34,218 nt of DNA from a virus. Of this stretch, positions 8,663 to 17,082 are shown in pieces; position 1 is the stretch's first letter; each line of letters starts with the position of its first letter. A model generated the notes under the pieces. The model was given only the letters and a program-made list of their open reading frames with translations. It ran no database searches and was not told the DNA's origin. The stretch is from positions 1 to 34,218 of IMG/VR virus record IMGVR_UViG_3300028800_000230. The stretch is one strand, 5' to 3'. Made by a program: the position numbers and the translations under genes.

Positions 8663-9043
8663 ATGGCGCGTCCGCATGGGCACGTCCGCGTTAATGCTCG
8701 TTCGCCCCGAGCTGCCGGAATATGCGACAGATGCGGCCGAGCAACAAATCATTACAAGCTGCGATGGCAATGGCAGTGGGCAGGCGAGCGCCTTCAAAAT
8801 CTTCGGATACTTGTCTGCGCTCATTGTGAAGACGTTCCGCAAGAGCAGTTGCGCGCCCGCATTCTCTCGCCCGATCCGTTGCCGATCTTCAATGCTCGCC
8901 CAGAGCCGTTCACGACAACTGGCTTTAATCTATACGGCGAGTCCAATGTCGTCACTACGGCGGCCGATCTTGGAAATATCTTCATCCTGACTGCTGACGG
9001 CACTGCGGTTCTCTTGATGTCGAACCAGCCCACGGGGACTTAA
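8663..9043 (+). CDS. Phage zinc-ribbon small structural-region protein
   Basis: This 126-residue protein has two CxxC knuckles (C21-x2-C24 and C52-x2-C55) separated by a Trp-rich stretch (LRWQWQWAG). The pattern recurs in small phage proteins encoded beside connector genes. After the zinc ribbon come a PDPLP...NARPEP linker and a short C-terminal beta-type domain ending near LMSNQPTGT. It starts 3 bases after the stop of the homing endonuclease gene. Its role is unknown; the position suggests head completion or connector assembly. Confidence 0.75.
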   Translation: MARPHGHVRVNARSPRAAGICDRCGRATNHYKLRWQWQWAGERLQNLRILVCAHCEDVPQEQLRARILSPDPLPIFNARPEPFTTTGFNLYGESNVVTTAADLGNIFILTADGTAVLLMSNQPTGT

Positions 9044-9046
9044 AAT

Positions 9047-9451
9047 ATGGCTGGCTATGTCGGCACCACGCTTAACGACCTGCCTCCCGTTCTAGGGCTG
9101 AACGGAACAGAGCTGTTTTTTCTCTATCAGTACGATCCGCTCTTAGGCGTTTGGGTCACATATTCCTGCACGGCAGACCAGATTGCCAATCTTTCAAGCG
9201 GATCAGGCGGAGGCTCCGGGGTTTGCTCAATGCGTCAGTTGTTCGCCGCAATGGCCGATGAGGATGTTCTGGTGACAGCCTTCGACCAACTACCGTCCGA
9301 CATAACGAATAGCTACAACATAGCCTGGAATCATGCCTATCGCATGACGATAACGGACACATTCATTACCGGGTTTTTGCAGCCCGCTATTGGCTACTCT
9401 AGTGCGCAAATGGCCGCGCTGTTTGTGCTTGCGGCTACTTTCCCGGTTTAG
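9047..9451 (+). CDS. Hypothetical phage protein of the connector module
   Basis: The 134-residue acidic protein has an N-terminal segment resembling a short phage structural motif (LPPVLGLNGTELFFLYQYD...TADQIANL), then a Gly/Ser linker near residues 51-57 and a hydrophobic C-terminal part. It starts 3 bases after the previous stop and ends 3 bases before the next start, so it belongs to the connector operon. No enzyme motif or signal peptide is visible. The family is not identified. Confidence 0.65.
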   Translation: MAGYVGTTLNDLPPVLGLNGTELFFLYQYDPLLGVWVTYSCTADQIANLSSGSGGGSGVCSMRQLFAAMADEDVLVTAFDQLPSDITNSYNIAWNHAYRMTITDTFITGFLQPAIGYSSAQMAALFVLAATFPV

Positions 9452-9454
9452 GCG

Positions 9455-10168
9455 ATGTCGCTCACGTATGATCAATATTTGGCAGAGCTTGCGTTGTTGT
9501 CACAATTCAACGCGACGGACCCCAATTTTCTATCAAATTTGCCTTCGTGCATAGACTACGCGACCGACAGGATCACGCGCGAACTCGACCTGCTCAATAC
9601 CGTTACGGCGAACAGCACTTTAACACTGACGACAGGCACGCGCATTGTCTCTATGGCAACTCTCAATCCGGTGTTTAATGTGGTTCGCGACATCAACGTA
9701 CTGACGCCGGTTGGCACGACGGACCCCGATCTTGGCACGCGCAATCCGATGACGATCTCCACCACGGCGTTTCTGAATCAGGTCTATGGCGCCAATACTG
9801 GAACTGGTGTTCCAGAATATTTCGCAATGGTCACTGATCAAAAAATCATGGTCGGGCCGTATCCCGACAAGGCATACAATCTGGAAATTATCGGCACGGT
9901 GCGGCCGACGCCGATTTCTGCGATCAACCAGACCAATTGGATTTCAATCTACCTTCCTGATTTGTTTCTTGCCTGCTCAATGATCCAGATGAGCGGCTTC
10001 AAGATGAACTTTGGCGCTCAGGCAGATGATCCGAAAATGGCGATGAGCTGGGAGACGCAGTACGTCACATTGCGCGACAGCGCCGCTACCGAAGACGCGA
10101 TGCGTAAATACGCTTCGACTGGTTGGAATTCCCAACTGCCAACGCAGTTCAATACCGCTCGCACCTAA
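9455..10168 (+). CDS. Second phage adaptor / tail-connector protein (SU10-adaptor-like)
   Basis: This 237-residue protein has the layout of a podovirus adaptor. An N-terminal helix holds the C-x-D-Y-A-x-x-R-I-x-R-E-L-D-L-L pattern (about 32-47); next come a strand pair (LTLTTGTRIVSM), a V-x-Y-F-A-M-V segment with an I-M-V-G-P-Y-P-D turn (about 128-140), and an L-P-D-L-F-L-A-C helix. Such proteins sit between portal and tail nozzle. Its stop overlaps the next ATG (TAATG). It is broadly similar in plan to 7482-8171, so the two may form successive rings or be ancient paralogues. Confidence 0.7.
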   Translation: MSLTYDQYLAELALLSQFNATDPNFLSNLPSCIDYATDRITRELDLLNTVTANSTLTLTTGTRIVSMATLNPVFNVVRDINVLTPVGTTDPDLGTRNPMTISTTAFLNQVYGANTGTGVPEYFAMVTDQKIMVGPYPDKAYNLEIIGTVRPTPISAINQTNWISIYLPDLFLACSMIQMSGFKMNFGAQADDPKMAMSWETQYVTLRDSAATEDAMRKYASTGWNSQLPTQFNTART

Positions 10169-12201
10169 TGCCTACGGCAACTGTTAAGCTCAATCCCGGC
10201 GTCAATACGGATCAAACTCCGTCGCTGAATCAGGCGGCCTACCAGACCACGCAGCTAATCCGCTGGGACCCTGGCTCTGGACTTGCGCAAAAGCTCGGTG
10301 GCTGGAGCAAGTTTTATCCCTTCCCGATAGACTCGAATGTCACGGCGTTGCACGCATGGGAGGATTTGTCCGCTGTACTGCATCTGGGTGTCGGCGCCGT
10401 TGATTCGCTCGATGTCATCACGGCTGGTCAACTCCAAAACATCACGCCGCAAATCAGGACCACAAATCCTGCGGTGAATTTTTCGACCACGATGGGCAGT
10501 CCAATCGTCACGATTGTTGACACAGGCAGCAACACGACGGTTTATGACAACATCATTCTCGAAACGCCGGTTAGCATCGGCGGCCTTGTGCTGATGGGGG
10601 CCTATCCTATTACTGATCCTGTTTCTTCAGATTCTTACCAAATCACTGCGACCGGCAATGCCACATCCTCAGTGCCGAATGGTGGTGCGGTTCCTAAGTT
10701 GACGACTGTTAACGGAGTTTCATCTGTTACCGTTGTTCTCGACAATCACGGCTATAGCGTTGGCGGCACGTTCCCCATAACGCTGCCAACCACAATTGGT
10801 GGCCTCACGCTTTTCGGTTTTTACTCGGTCAATAGCGTCACAGACGCAAATACGTTCGTCATCAACGCTTCAAATCAAGCGAACGCTTCCGTCACGGCAT
10901 TCATGAATGGCGGCGATGCCAACATTGTTTATTACATCACGCCTGGCCCGTCCGCTCTCGGCACGGGATACGGCGACGGCAGTTACGGCGATGGCGGATA
11001 CGGCGACGGCGTGCCGCCACCTCCTTTTGTCGGGACGCCGATAACGGCAATCGACTACACGCTGGACAATTTCGGCGGCACACTGATTGCGTGCCCAGAC
11101 AATGGGCCGATCTTCGCTTGGACGCCGGAATCCGGCCTCTTCAACGCACAGATGATCGCCAATGCGCCGACGATCAACACGGGGATTTTTATCTCCACAT
11201 CGGCCGAAATCATTATCGCGTATGGGTCGAGTGTTTTAGGTGTGCAGGACCCATTGCTGATAAATTGGTGCAGCGCCGGAAACTACAACAATTGGACTGC
11301 GACTGTCGGCAACTTGGCAGGCTCGTTCCGTCTCCCGACTGGTTCACGGATAGTCGGCGGACTTCAAGGGCCGATGTACGACGTGATCTTCACGGACCTT
11401 GATGTCAGGTCGATGACATTCATCGGCGCGCCGAATGCGTACAGCTTCAACGTGCTCGCCTCGGGTTGTGGCCTGATCGCCAAGTTTGCTGCCGCCGTGC
11501 TCGGAACAACTGTTTATTGGATGAGCCAGAAGCAGTTTTTCGAGCTTCCTGCGGGCGGTAGCGTCACGCCGCTTCCGTGTACGGTCTGGGACTGGGTTTT
11601 CCAGCAGCTTGATACGTCAAACGTCGCGTCAATACGCGCTGCGCCAAATTCTCAGTTCGGTGAAATGACTTGGTATTTTCCAGTGAAGGGCGGCGACGGC
11701 AAGAACTCGGCTTACGTAAAATTCACCCCACAATTCAACGCTTGGGATTACGGCTTACTTGGCCGCTCTGCATGGATTGACCAATCAGGTTTAGGCGCTC
11801 CGATCGGGGCCGATTCCGAATTGAAATACATCTACCAGCACGAAACATCGAATGACGCCGATGGCGTGGCAATGCAGCCGTCATTCTCGACTGGTTATTG
11901 GGCGATGGCGGATGGCGAAGAGATGCTAGTCTGCGATCTGGTGCAGCCCGATATCCGCTTCGGCATGATGGGCCAGCCTCAGAACGCTACGGTCAATATT
12001 TCGTTCTCCTATGCGGCCTATGCGCAGGCCACGGTTTACACGACGCCGACCTATACGATGCAGTCAGGCAATCCGAATTTTCTCAATCCGCGTTTTCGTG
12101 GCCGTCTGGCGGCAATGAATATCAGCAGTTCAGACCTCAATACGTGGTGGCGCATGGGCGGCCCAAGAATCCGCACCGCGCCTGACGGCAAACTCGGATG
12201 A
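10168..12201 (+). CDS. Tail nozzle / DNA-stabilisation-type protein
   Basis: The 677-residue product begins LNPGVNTDQTPSLN...IRWDPGSGLAQKLGGW, the opening pattern of podovirus nozzle and DNA-stabilisation proteins (P22 gp10-like or tail tubular B-like), which extend from the adaptor ring. Two related inserts at about 110-165 and 183-240 share a T-I-V/VL-D start and an IGGL-x-L-x-G-x-Y core, like tandem Ig-like modules. A short YGDG repeat lies near 267-280. I chose ATG 10168, which overlaps the previous stop, over an upstream TTG inside the adaptor gene. The final TGA overlaps the next ATG. Confidence 0.7.
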   Translation: MPTATVKLNPGVNTDQTPSLNQAAYQTTQLIRWDPGSGLAQKLGGWSKFYPFPIDSNVTALHAWEDLSAVLHLGVGAVDSLDVITAGQLQNITPQIRTTNPAVNFSTTMGSPIVTIVDTGSNTTVYDNIILETPVSIGGLVLMGAYPITDPVSSDSYQITATGNATSSVPNGGAVPKLTTVNGVSSVTVVLDNHGYSVGGTFPITLPTTIGGLTLFGFYSVNSVTDANTFVINASNQANASVTAFMNGGDANIVYYITPGPSALGTGYGDGSYGDGGYGDGVPPPPFVGTPITAIDYTLDNFGGTLIACPDNGPIFAWTPESGLFNAQMIANAPTINTGIFISTSAEIIIAYGSSVLGVQDPLLINWCSAGNYNNWTATVGNLAGSFRLPTGSRIVGGLQGPMYDVIFTDLDVRSMTFIGAPNAYSFNVLASGCGLIAKFAAAVLGTTVYWMSQKQFFELPAGGSVTPLPCTVWDWVFQQLDTSNVASIRAAPNSQFGEMTWYFPVKGGDGKNSAYVKFTPQFNAWDYGLLGRSAWIDQSGLGAPIGADSELKYIYQHETSNDADGVAMQPSFSTGYWAMADGEEMLVCDLVQPDIRFGMMGQPQNATVNISFSYAAYAQATVYTTPTYTMQSGNPNFLNPRFRGRLAAMNISSSDLNTWWRMGGPRIRTAPDGKLG

Positions 12202-12479
12202 GTAGCCAGCCGTTGCCAATTCCTGGTCTGCAAACTGTTGTCACCAACCTTCAAAATTTGGTGTTGGCGGTCAATGCACTTACGGCAGCGGTCACCACGC
12301 AGTTTAGCGCCAACAAGGTCTACACGGTTGCCACCTTGCCAGTAAGCGGCGCACCAGCGCGGGCGTTTGTGTCTGATAGCTCAGTAGCGGCATCAACCCA
12401 TTTCGGCAGCGCAGTCGTCGGCGGCGGCACAAATACCGTTCCGGTTTATTACGACAATACGAGCTGGAAAATCGGATGA
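12198..12479 (+). CDS. Small conserved phage protein (coiled N-terminus, GGG-N-x-VPVY C-terminus)
   Basis: This 93-residue protein has an N-terminal heptad-like helix (about 10-38) and a compact C-terminal module with ARAFVSDSSV and GGGTNTVPVYYD...W. I know this module from tail-fibre and neck-region proteins of many phages. It overlaps both neighbours by ATGA, indicating coupled translation between the nozzle gene and the next structural gene. The exact function is unknown; a small trimeric fibre or fibre-adaptor is possible. Confidence 0.7.
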   Translation: MSSQPLPIPGLQTVVTNLQNLVLAVNALTAAVTTQFSANKVYTVATLPVSGAPARAFVSDSSVAASTHFGSAVVGGGTNTVPVYYDNTSWKIG

Positions 12480-13075
12480 ACGGCGCGGAAAAAGCAAAAA
12501 GCACGGCGATCCGCTTTGCGCTGTCTATGGGGAAGCGCCAGCATTTCGCAGCAGGCGGCGTCGTCGGGCCGTTGGTCGATACTGGGCCAGGCCGAACCGA
12601 CACGCTGCCGATCTCTGTTCCTCCCGGCAGTTACGTAGTTCCGGCCGACGTGGTGTCTGGTTTGCCCGGCGCTCAGGGCAACAGCTTGGCCGGTCATGCC
12701 GCGCTTGAAAAATTGATGAACGCAATGCCGCTGGTGCCCGACAAGGCGCCATACGGGGCCGACACTCCAAAGTTAGCGCGCGGTCGAACCATTCCGGGGC
12801 TTTTCAGTACACGTCATTTGCTCGCTAATGAGTTTGACAAGGCGAGCGGTGGCGGCGTGAAAGGCAATCACGTTCCAGAAGATGGCGGCGAGCCGATCGA
12901 CATTATGGCTGCTGGGGGGGAGCATGTGATCCCGCCTGAGATGGTCAAGCGCATCGGCTTAGGCAGCTTGAAACGCGGGCATGAAATCCTTGATGAGTTT
13001 GTCAAGGAAGTCCGCAAGCGGAATATTAAGGATTTGAAAAAGCTCCCCGGTCCCGTGAAGGACGGCACCAAATGA
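12476..13075 (+). CDS. Conserved phage structural-region protein with GGG / AAGG motifs
   Basis: This 199-residue protein has a recognisable phage pattern: FAAGGVVGPL near 23-32, GPGRTDTLPISVP near 38-50 with GSYVVPADVVSG after it, AAGGEHVIPPEMV near 144-156, and a C-terminal RGHEILDEFV...KKLPGP segment. I know this arrangement from podovirus genomes between the nozzle and ejection proteins; its role is not established. It carries further copies of the GG-x-V motif seen in neighbouring genes. ATGA overlaps link it to the genes on both sides. Confidence 0.7.
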   Translation: MNGAEKAKSTAIRFALSMGKRQHFAAGGVVGPLVDTGPGRTDTLPISVPPGSYVVPADVVSGLPGAQGNSLAGHAALEKLMNAMPLVPDKAPYGADTPKLARGRTIPGLFSTRHLLANEFDKASGGGVKGNHVPEDGGEPIDIMAAGGEHVIPPEMVKRIGLGSLKRGHEILDEFVKEVRKRNIKDLKKLPGPVKDGTK

Positions 13076-13548
13076 ATATCGAAACTGATATTCGTGTTGC
13101 CGGCCCGGATGACTTTCAGGAAATGTTTCGCGTTTGCTGTCTGTTGCACCAAGAGAACGGCCAGCACGAATTTTCGGAAGCAAAGGCTCGGGATTTTCTC
13201 TGGCGTGGCTGTAACAGGGACCATGCCCTTGTCGGCGTGATCGGCCCACCCAACGACATCAAGGCGATTTTGTATCTGGAAGTTATGCCGGTATATTACT
13301 CGGATGACGTTCAGCTCTATGAGAAATTCATGTTCGTTCGGCCAGATTGCAGAAAGAGCGATTACGCGAAACGATTGCTGTTGTTTGCCAAACGAGCGGC
13401 TGATGAATTGGGTTGCGATTTGACCATAGGCATTATCTCGGATGACAAACTGGCAGCCAAGGAGCGGCTTTACGCTCGGCATCTGCCGAAAGGCGGAACG
13501 TTTTTTGTTTACCGCCCGCGCCATCAACAGCAAGTGAAGGTGGCGTAA
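13072..13548 (+). CDS. GNAT-family N-acetyltransferase-like protein
   Basis: The 158-residue product matches the GNAT fold. An N-terminal IRVAGPDDFQEMFRV strand-helix is followed by a central strand series (AILYLEVMPVYY, then LYEKFMFVRPDCR) and the acetyl-CoA-binding helix start (R-K-S-D-Y-A-K-R-L-L-L-F-A-K). GNAT genes at this place, before the ejection proteins, recur in podovirus genomes. The substrate is unknown; acetylation of a virion or host protein is possible. It overlaps its upstream neighbour (ATGA) and abuts the next gene with no gap. Confidence 0.75.
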   Translation: MNIETDIRVAGPDDFQEMFRVCCLLHQENGQHEFSEAKARDFLWRGCNRDHALVGVIGPPNDIKAILYLEVMPVYYSDDVQLYEKFMFVRPDCRKSDYAKRLLLFAKRAADELGCDLTIGIISDDKLAAKERLYARHLPKGGTFFVYRPRHQQQVKVA

Positions 13549-16500
13549 ATGGGCTCCAAGCCGAGCAGCCAACAGAATACCTCAAGCAGTTACACGCCGC
13601 CGCCCCAAGTTCTCCAGAACTATCAACAGGTCACGTCGCAAGCGCAGGGCGTCGCTGCAACTCCTTATTCGGCCTATGGCGGCCAATTGGTTTCTCCGAT
13701 CAATGCACAGCAGCAAACCGGCATCGGCGCGGTCAATTCCGCTTCTGGCATTGAAGACCCCTACAATACGGGAGCGACGGGACTTGCTGGGGCCTCTGCC
13801 AGCGCGATCAACCCGACCGCTGTTAATGGCGCTGCTATTTCTCAGTATGAATCGCCCTATCAGAGCGATGTCATCAACGCCACCGAAGCGGAAATCCAGA
13901 ACCAAAACCAGCAGCAGGCCGCGGCCCTACAGGGCAATTCGATTGCGTCTGGTTCATTTGGCGGGGATCGGGCTGGTGTTGCCCAAGCTGCTCTAGCCGG
14001 CCAACAGGACATCGCGTCGAATGCGACCATCGCCAATCTGAACAACCAGAACTACGCGCAAGCGTTGGGCGAAGCCAATACGCAGCAGGGCATCGGACTT
14101 AGTGCAGCGCAGAACACGGCGGCGCGGCAACTTGCGGCATCGCAGCAACTTGGTACGCTCGGCAGCACGGCTCAGACCGAGGCATTGAACGAAGCCAACG
14201 CACAGACCAACGCCGGCACGTTGGAACAGACCACACAGCAAGCGCAAGATACGGCTGCCTATAATCAATTCCTGCAACAGCAAGCCTATCCGTTTGAGAC
14301 CACGGGATGGCTCGCCAATATCGTTGAAGGCATTGGTTCGCAGTCCGGCGGTACGTCAACTGGGCAAACGACTAATCAGACATCTACGGCAAGCCAATAT
14401 GCTGGGGCAGCGTTGGGGCTGGCGAGCTTCCTCAAACGCGGTGGCCGCGTCCCGCATCGCGCTTCTGGCGGCGGCTTAGGCGGCGCGATGATCATTGCGC
14501 CTAATCTTTACAATCCGACTGCGGCCGGTGGGCCTACTGGATTAGGCGGCGGGTCTTATGTCCCGCAAATCAATCTACAGACTGGGCACACGATGCCGAC
14601 CTCTACGGGGGCGAGCACCAATCCTGCAGCACAGACGCCGCAACAGCAGGGACAGAGCATAGCACAGACCGCGAAGGCGGTTCAGACGCTTGGCAGCGCG
14701 GCTCAGGGCGCATGGAATAATCCCGCTTACGGCGGCGGCAATGCGCTAGAGGGCGACGCCTTTGGGGGCAGCGGAGCTTCTCCGCTGGATGGTTTGAGTG
14801 CAGCCGATTACGGTGCTGGCTTCCGTCGCGGCGGTCCTGTCAGGCACTATGATGGTGGCGGCCTCGTTCCTGACGATAATAGCGTCTTGTTTGATCCCAA
14901 CGCGATGGGTGGCCCTTCGGTCGATAGTGCATTGACGCCTGCGGCTAGAGTAGATCAAGGCTTTGCGGGGATGGCCGATTCGGGGCCTAATGTCGGGCTT
15001 GCTGCCAGTCCGCCGATTGCGCCAGATGTTCCTCTGCCTGCTGCGCGGCCTGCTACCGCCAATAATGCGGACCCAACCTTCGGCCGGATGATACAGGCGG
15101 AATCGAACGGCAATCAGTTTAATACCGATGGCTCGCCGCTGGTTTCTGGAAATGGCGCGGTCGGTATTGCGCAAGTCATGCCGGGAACGGGACCGGAAGC
15201 CGCGCAATATGCTGGCGTGCCGTGGGACCCGAACAAGCTGGCGACCGATCCGCAATACAATCTCGCTTTGGGGAAGGCATACTATCAGCATCAATTATCA
15301 ACTTACGGCTCGCCTGACTTGGCGGCGGCGGCCTATAACGCAGGTCCAGGCCGATTGAATCAGGCGCTCGCCGCAGCGGCTAAGAACGGTGGGAGTTATC
15401 TCGATTATTTGCCTCCCGAAACGCAAGCCTATGTCGCCAAGGTGACGGGCGGTGATCCCGCTGGCGGCGCGCTCGCGTTCGACAATCAGCAGCCGTCCGC
15501 GCCAGTCAGTTCGCCTGGTCTGAAAGCTATCGGCAATGCGCTATTGCCTAGCGACAATGGTACTCAAACATCGGCCCCGCAATTTCCTGACAGCACGCCG
15601 ACGCCGCCTTCCGGCCGAACGGGATTGCTGGGCCTCAATCTGTCACCTGAGACGCGCCAGCTCATGCTTTCTGCCGGGCTTGGCATCATGGGAGGCACAT
15701 CACGCAGCGCATTGACCAATATCGGGCAGGGCGGTCTTAAGGGCATCCAGCAGTTCAATGCCAATAGAACGACGGCGGCTGACGTTGGCTTAAAGGGCGC
15801 ACAGACACAACAGGCTCTAACCGAGACTGCGATTAAACAGCAGCAACTTCAGTTAATGATGAAGGCGCTGGAGGCTAACCAAAAAATATTTGCGGGTTCG
15901 CAATCATCTGCTGCGCCATCGGTCGAGACGCCGACCGTTACTGCGCCGACTATCGCTCCTACTGGGAAGGCTGGTGGAGCGCCTAGCACTGCTACGGCGC
16001 CACAAGCTGCTGCGCCCGCTGCCGCTCCGGCGCAAACGCCAGCCATGCAAGTCTCGCCGCAATACGATCCCGTCCGGTTGCGCGCCGCTGCGGAAAATAT
16101 GTCGTTCGTCAATCCGGCTGCGGCTGCTAACTATCGCGATCAGGCTGAAGCAATCGAATCCGGTAAGGCCCAAGTTCAATTCGCGGACGGCCACTGGGGT
16201 TATTTCAATCCGCAGGCCGGGATTGATTTGGCGGCGCAAAAATCAGGGGCGGAGGCTGCTGCTGGCGCAAAAGCCAAGCTGCCTTACGAGACGACCGAAA
16301 TTCAGCCTACGCCGGGTGGACCAACTTATACCGTGCCTAAGTCTCAGGTGCTTGGTGTAGGTGCTGGTTCGCCTCCCGGATCGGCTATGGATTCGGCCGC
16401 TGCGGCAAATCCAGCAGTCGCTAAGCAGCCCGCATTTTACGAAGACCGGCAGAAATTGATCGCGAAAAACGAGCAAGACATGCTTGGCCAGATGCAGGTT

Positions 16501-17082
16501 CGCCAGCTTTCGCGTCAACGATTGCAGGCGTTGCAGGGCATTATGCAAACCTTCCAGCCGGGGACGTTCGCAGAGCAAAAGGCCAATATCGTTGCCTCGC
16601 TTCGCGCCGTTGGAATTCCAGTGCCAGATAGCGCGACAGCTAATCCAGCCGCGTTTCAGGAGTTCACCAAGAACGCAATCGCTAACGTCTTTAATGACGT
16701 GAAGGCGCAAGGTGGTCGCGTCATGGTGTCTGAGATATTGGGATTGACCAAAGCGAACGCCAATCCCGAATTGCAGCCCGCCGCTGCGGCAGCAATCATT
16801 GGACAGGGACTTGGCGTCCTCAACTACGAGGATCAGCACACCAAGGATTATTTCACTTGGAAGCAAAAGAACCCGAATGCTTACGATACGTCGTCGTTTG
16901 AAATTCCCTGGATGCAATCTCATCCGGTCAGTGAGTTTGTCGGACAGGCGAACAAGGGCATTGCGTATAGCGGGCAAGAGATTCCAGCCCCCCCACAGCG
17001 CGTTGTCGGACAGAGCTACATGACGCCGAAAGGCCCTGCCGTATGGCGCGGTAACGGCTGGCAATTGGCTCCCGCACAATGA
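13549..17082 (+). CDS. Large ejection-type virion protein with lytic transglycosylase (SLT) domain
   Basis: This 1177-residue protein is rich in Gln, Ala and Asn in its first ~280 residues, with a repetitive helical pattern (SPYQSDVINAT, GSFGGDRAGVAQ) that I know from podovirus internal proteins. Two basic GG-x-V motifs follow (KRGGRV near 297, RRGGPV near 427). Residues about 510-630 form a soluble-lytic-transglycosylase-like domain: catalytic Glu518 in QAESNGN, then GAVGIAQVMPGTG and AAAYNAGPGR. Such domains cut peptidoglycan during genome delivery. The C-terminal part is Ala/Pro-rich and helical. I see no cysteine. The start abuts the GNAT stop, and the stop overlaps the next start (ATGA). 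Confidence 0.85.
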   Translation: MGSKPSSQQNTSSSYTPPPQVLQNYQQVTSQAQGVAATPYSAYGGQLVSPINAQQQTGIGAVNSASGIEDPYNTGATGLAGASASAINPTAVNGAAISQYESPYQSDVINATEAEIQNQNQQQAAALQGNSIASGSFGGDRAGVAQAALAGQQDIASNATIANLNNQNYAQALGEANTQQGIGLSAAQNTAARQLAASQQLGTLGSTAQTEALNEANAQTNAGTLEQTTQQAQDTAAYNQFLQQQAYPFETTGWLANIVEGIGSQSGGTSTGQTTNQTSTASQYAGAALGLASFLKRGGRVPHRASGGGLGGAMIIAPNLYNPTAAGGPTGLGGGSYVPQINLQTGHTMPTSTGASTNPAAQTPQQQGQSIAQTAKAVQTLGSAAQGAWNNPAYGGGNALEGDAFGGSGASPLDGLSAADYGAGFRRGGPVRHYDGGGLVPDDNSVLFDPNAMGGPSVDSALTPAARVDQGFAGMADSGPNVGLAASPPIAPDVPLPAARPATANNADPTFGRMIQAESNGNQFNTDGSPLVSGNGAVGIAQVMPGTGPEAAQYAGVPWDPNKLATDPQYNLALGKAYYQHQLSTYGSPDLAAAAYNAGPGRLNQALAAAAKNGGSYLDYLPPETQAYVAKVTGGDPAGGALAFDNQQPSAPVSSPGLKAIGNALLPSDNGTQTSAPQFPDSTPTPPSGRTGLLGLNLSPETRQLMLSAGLGIMGGTSRSALTNIGQGGLKGIQQFNANRTTAADVGLKGAQTQQALTETAIKQQQLQLMMKALEANQKIFAGSQSSAAPSVETPTVTAPTIAPTGKAGGAPSTATAPQAAAPAAAPAQTPAMQVSPQYDPVRLRAAAENMSFVNPAAAANYRDQAEAIESGKAQVQFADGHWGYFNPQAGIDLAAQKSGAEAAAGAKAKLPYETTEIQPTPGGPTYTVPKSQVLGVGAGSPPGSAMDSAAAANPAVAKQPAFYEDRQKLIAKNEQDMLGQMQVRQLSRQRLQALQGIMQTFQPGTFAEQKANIVASLRAVGIPVPDSATANPAAFQEFTKNAIANVFNDVKAQGGRVMVSEILGLTKANANPELQPAAAAAIIGQGLGVLNYEDQHTKDYFTWKQKNPNAYDTSSFEIPWMQSHPVSEFVGQANKGIAYSGQEIPAPPQRVVGQSYMTPKGPAVWRGNGWQLAPAQ

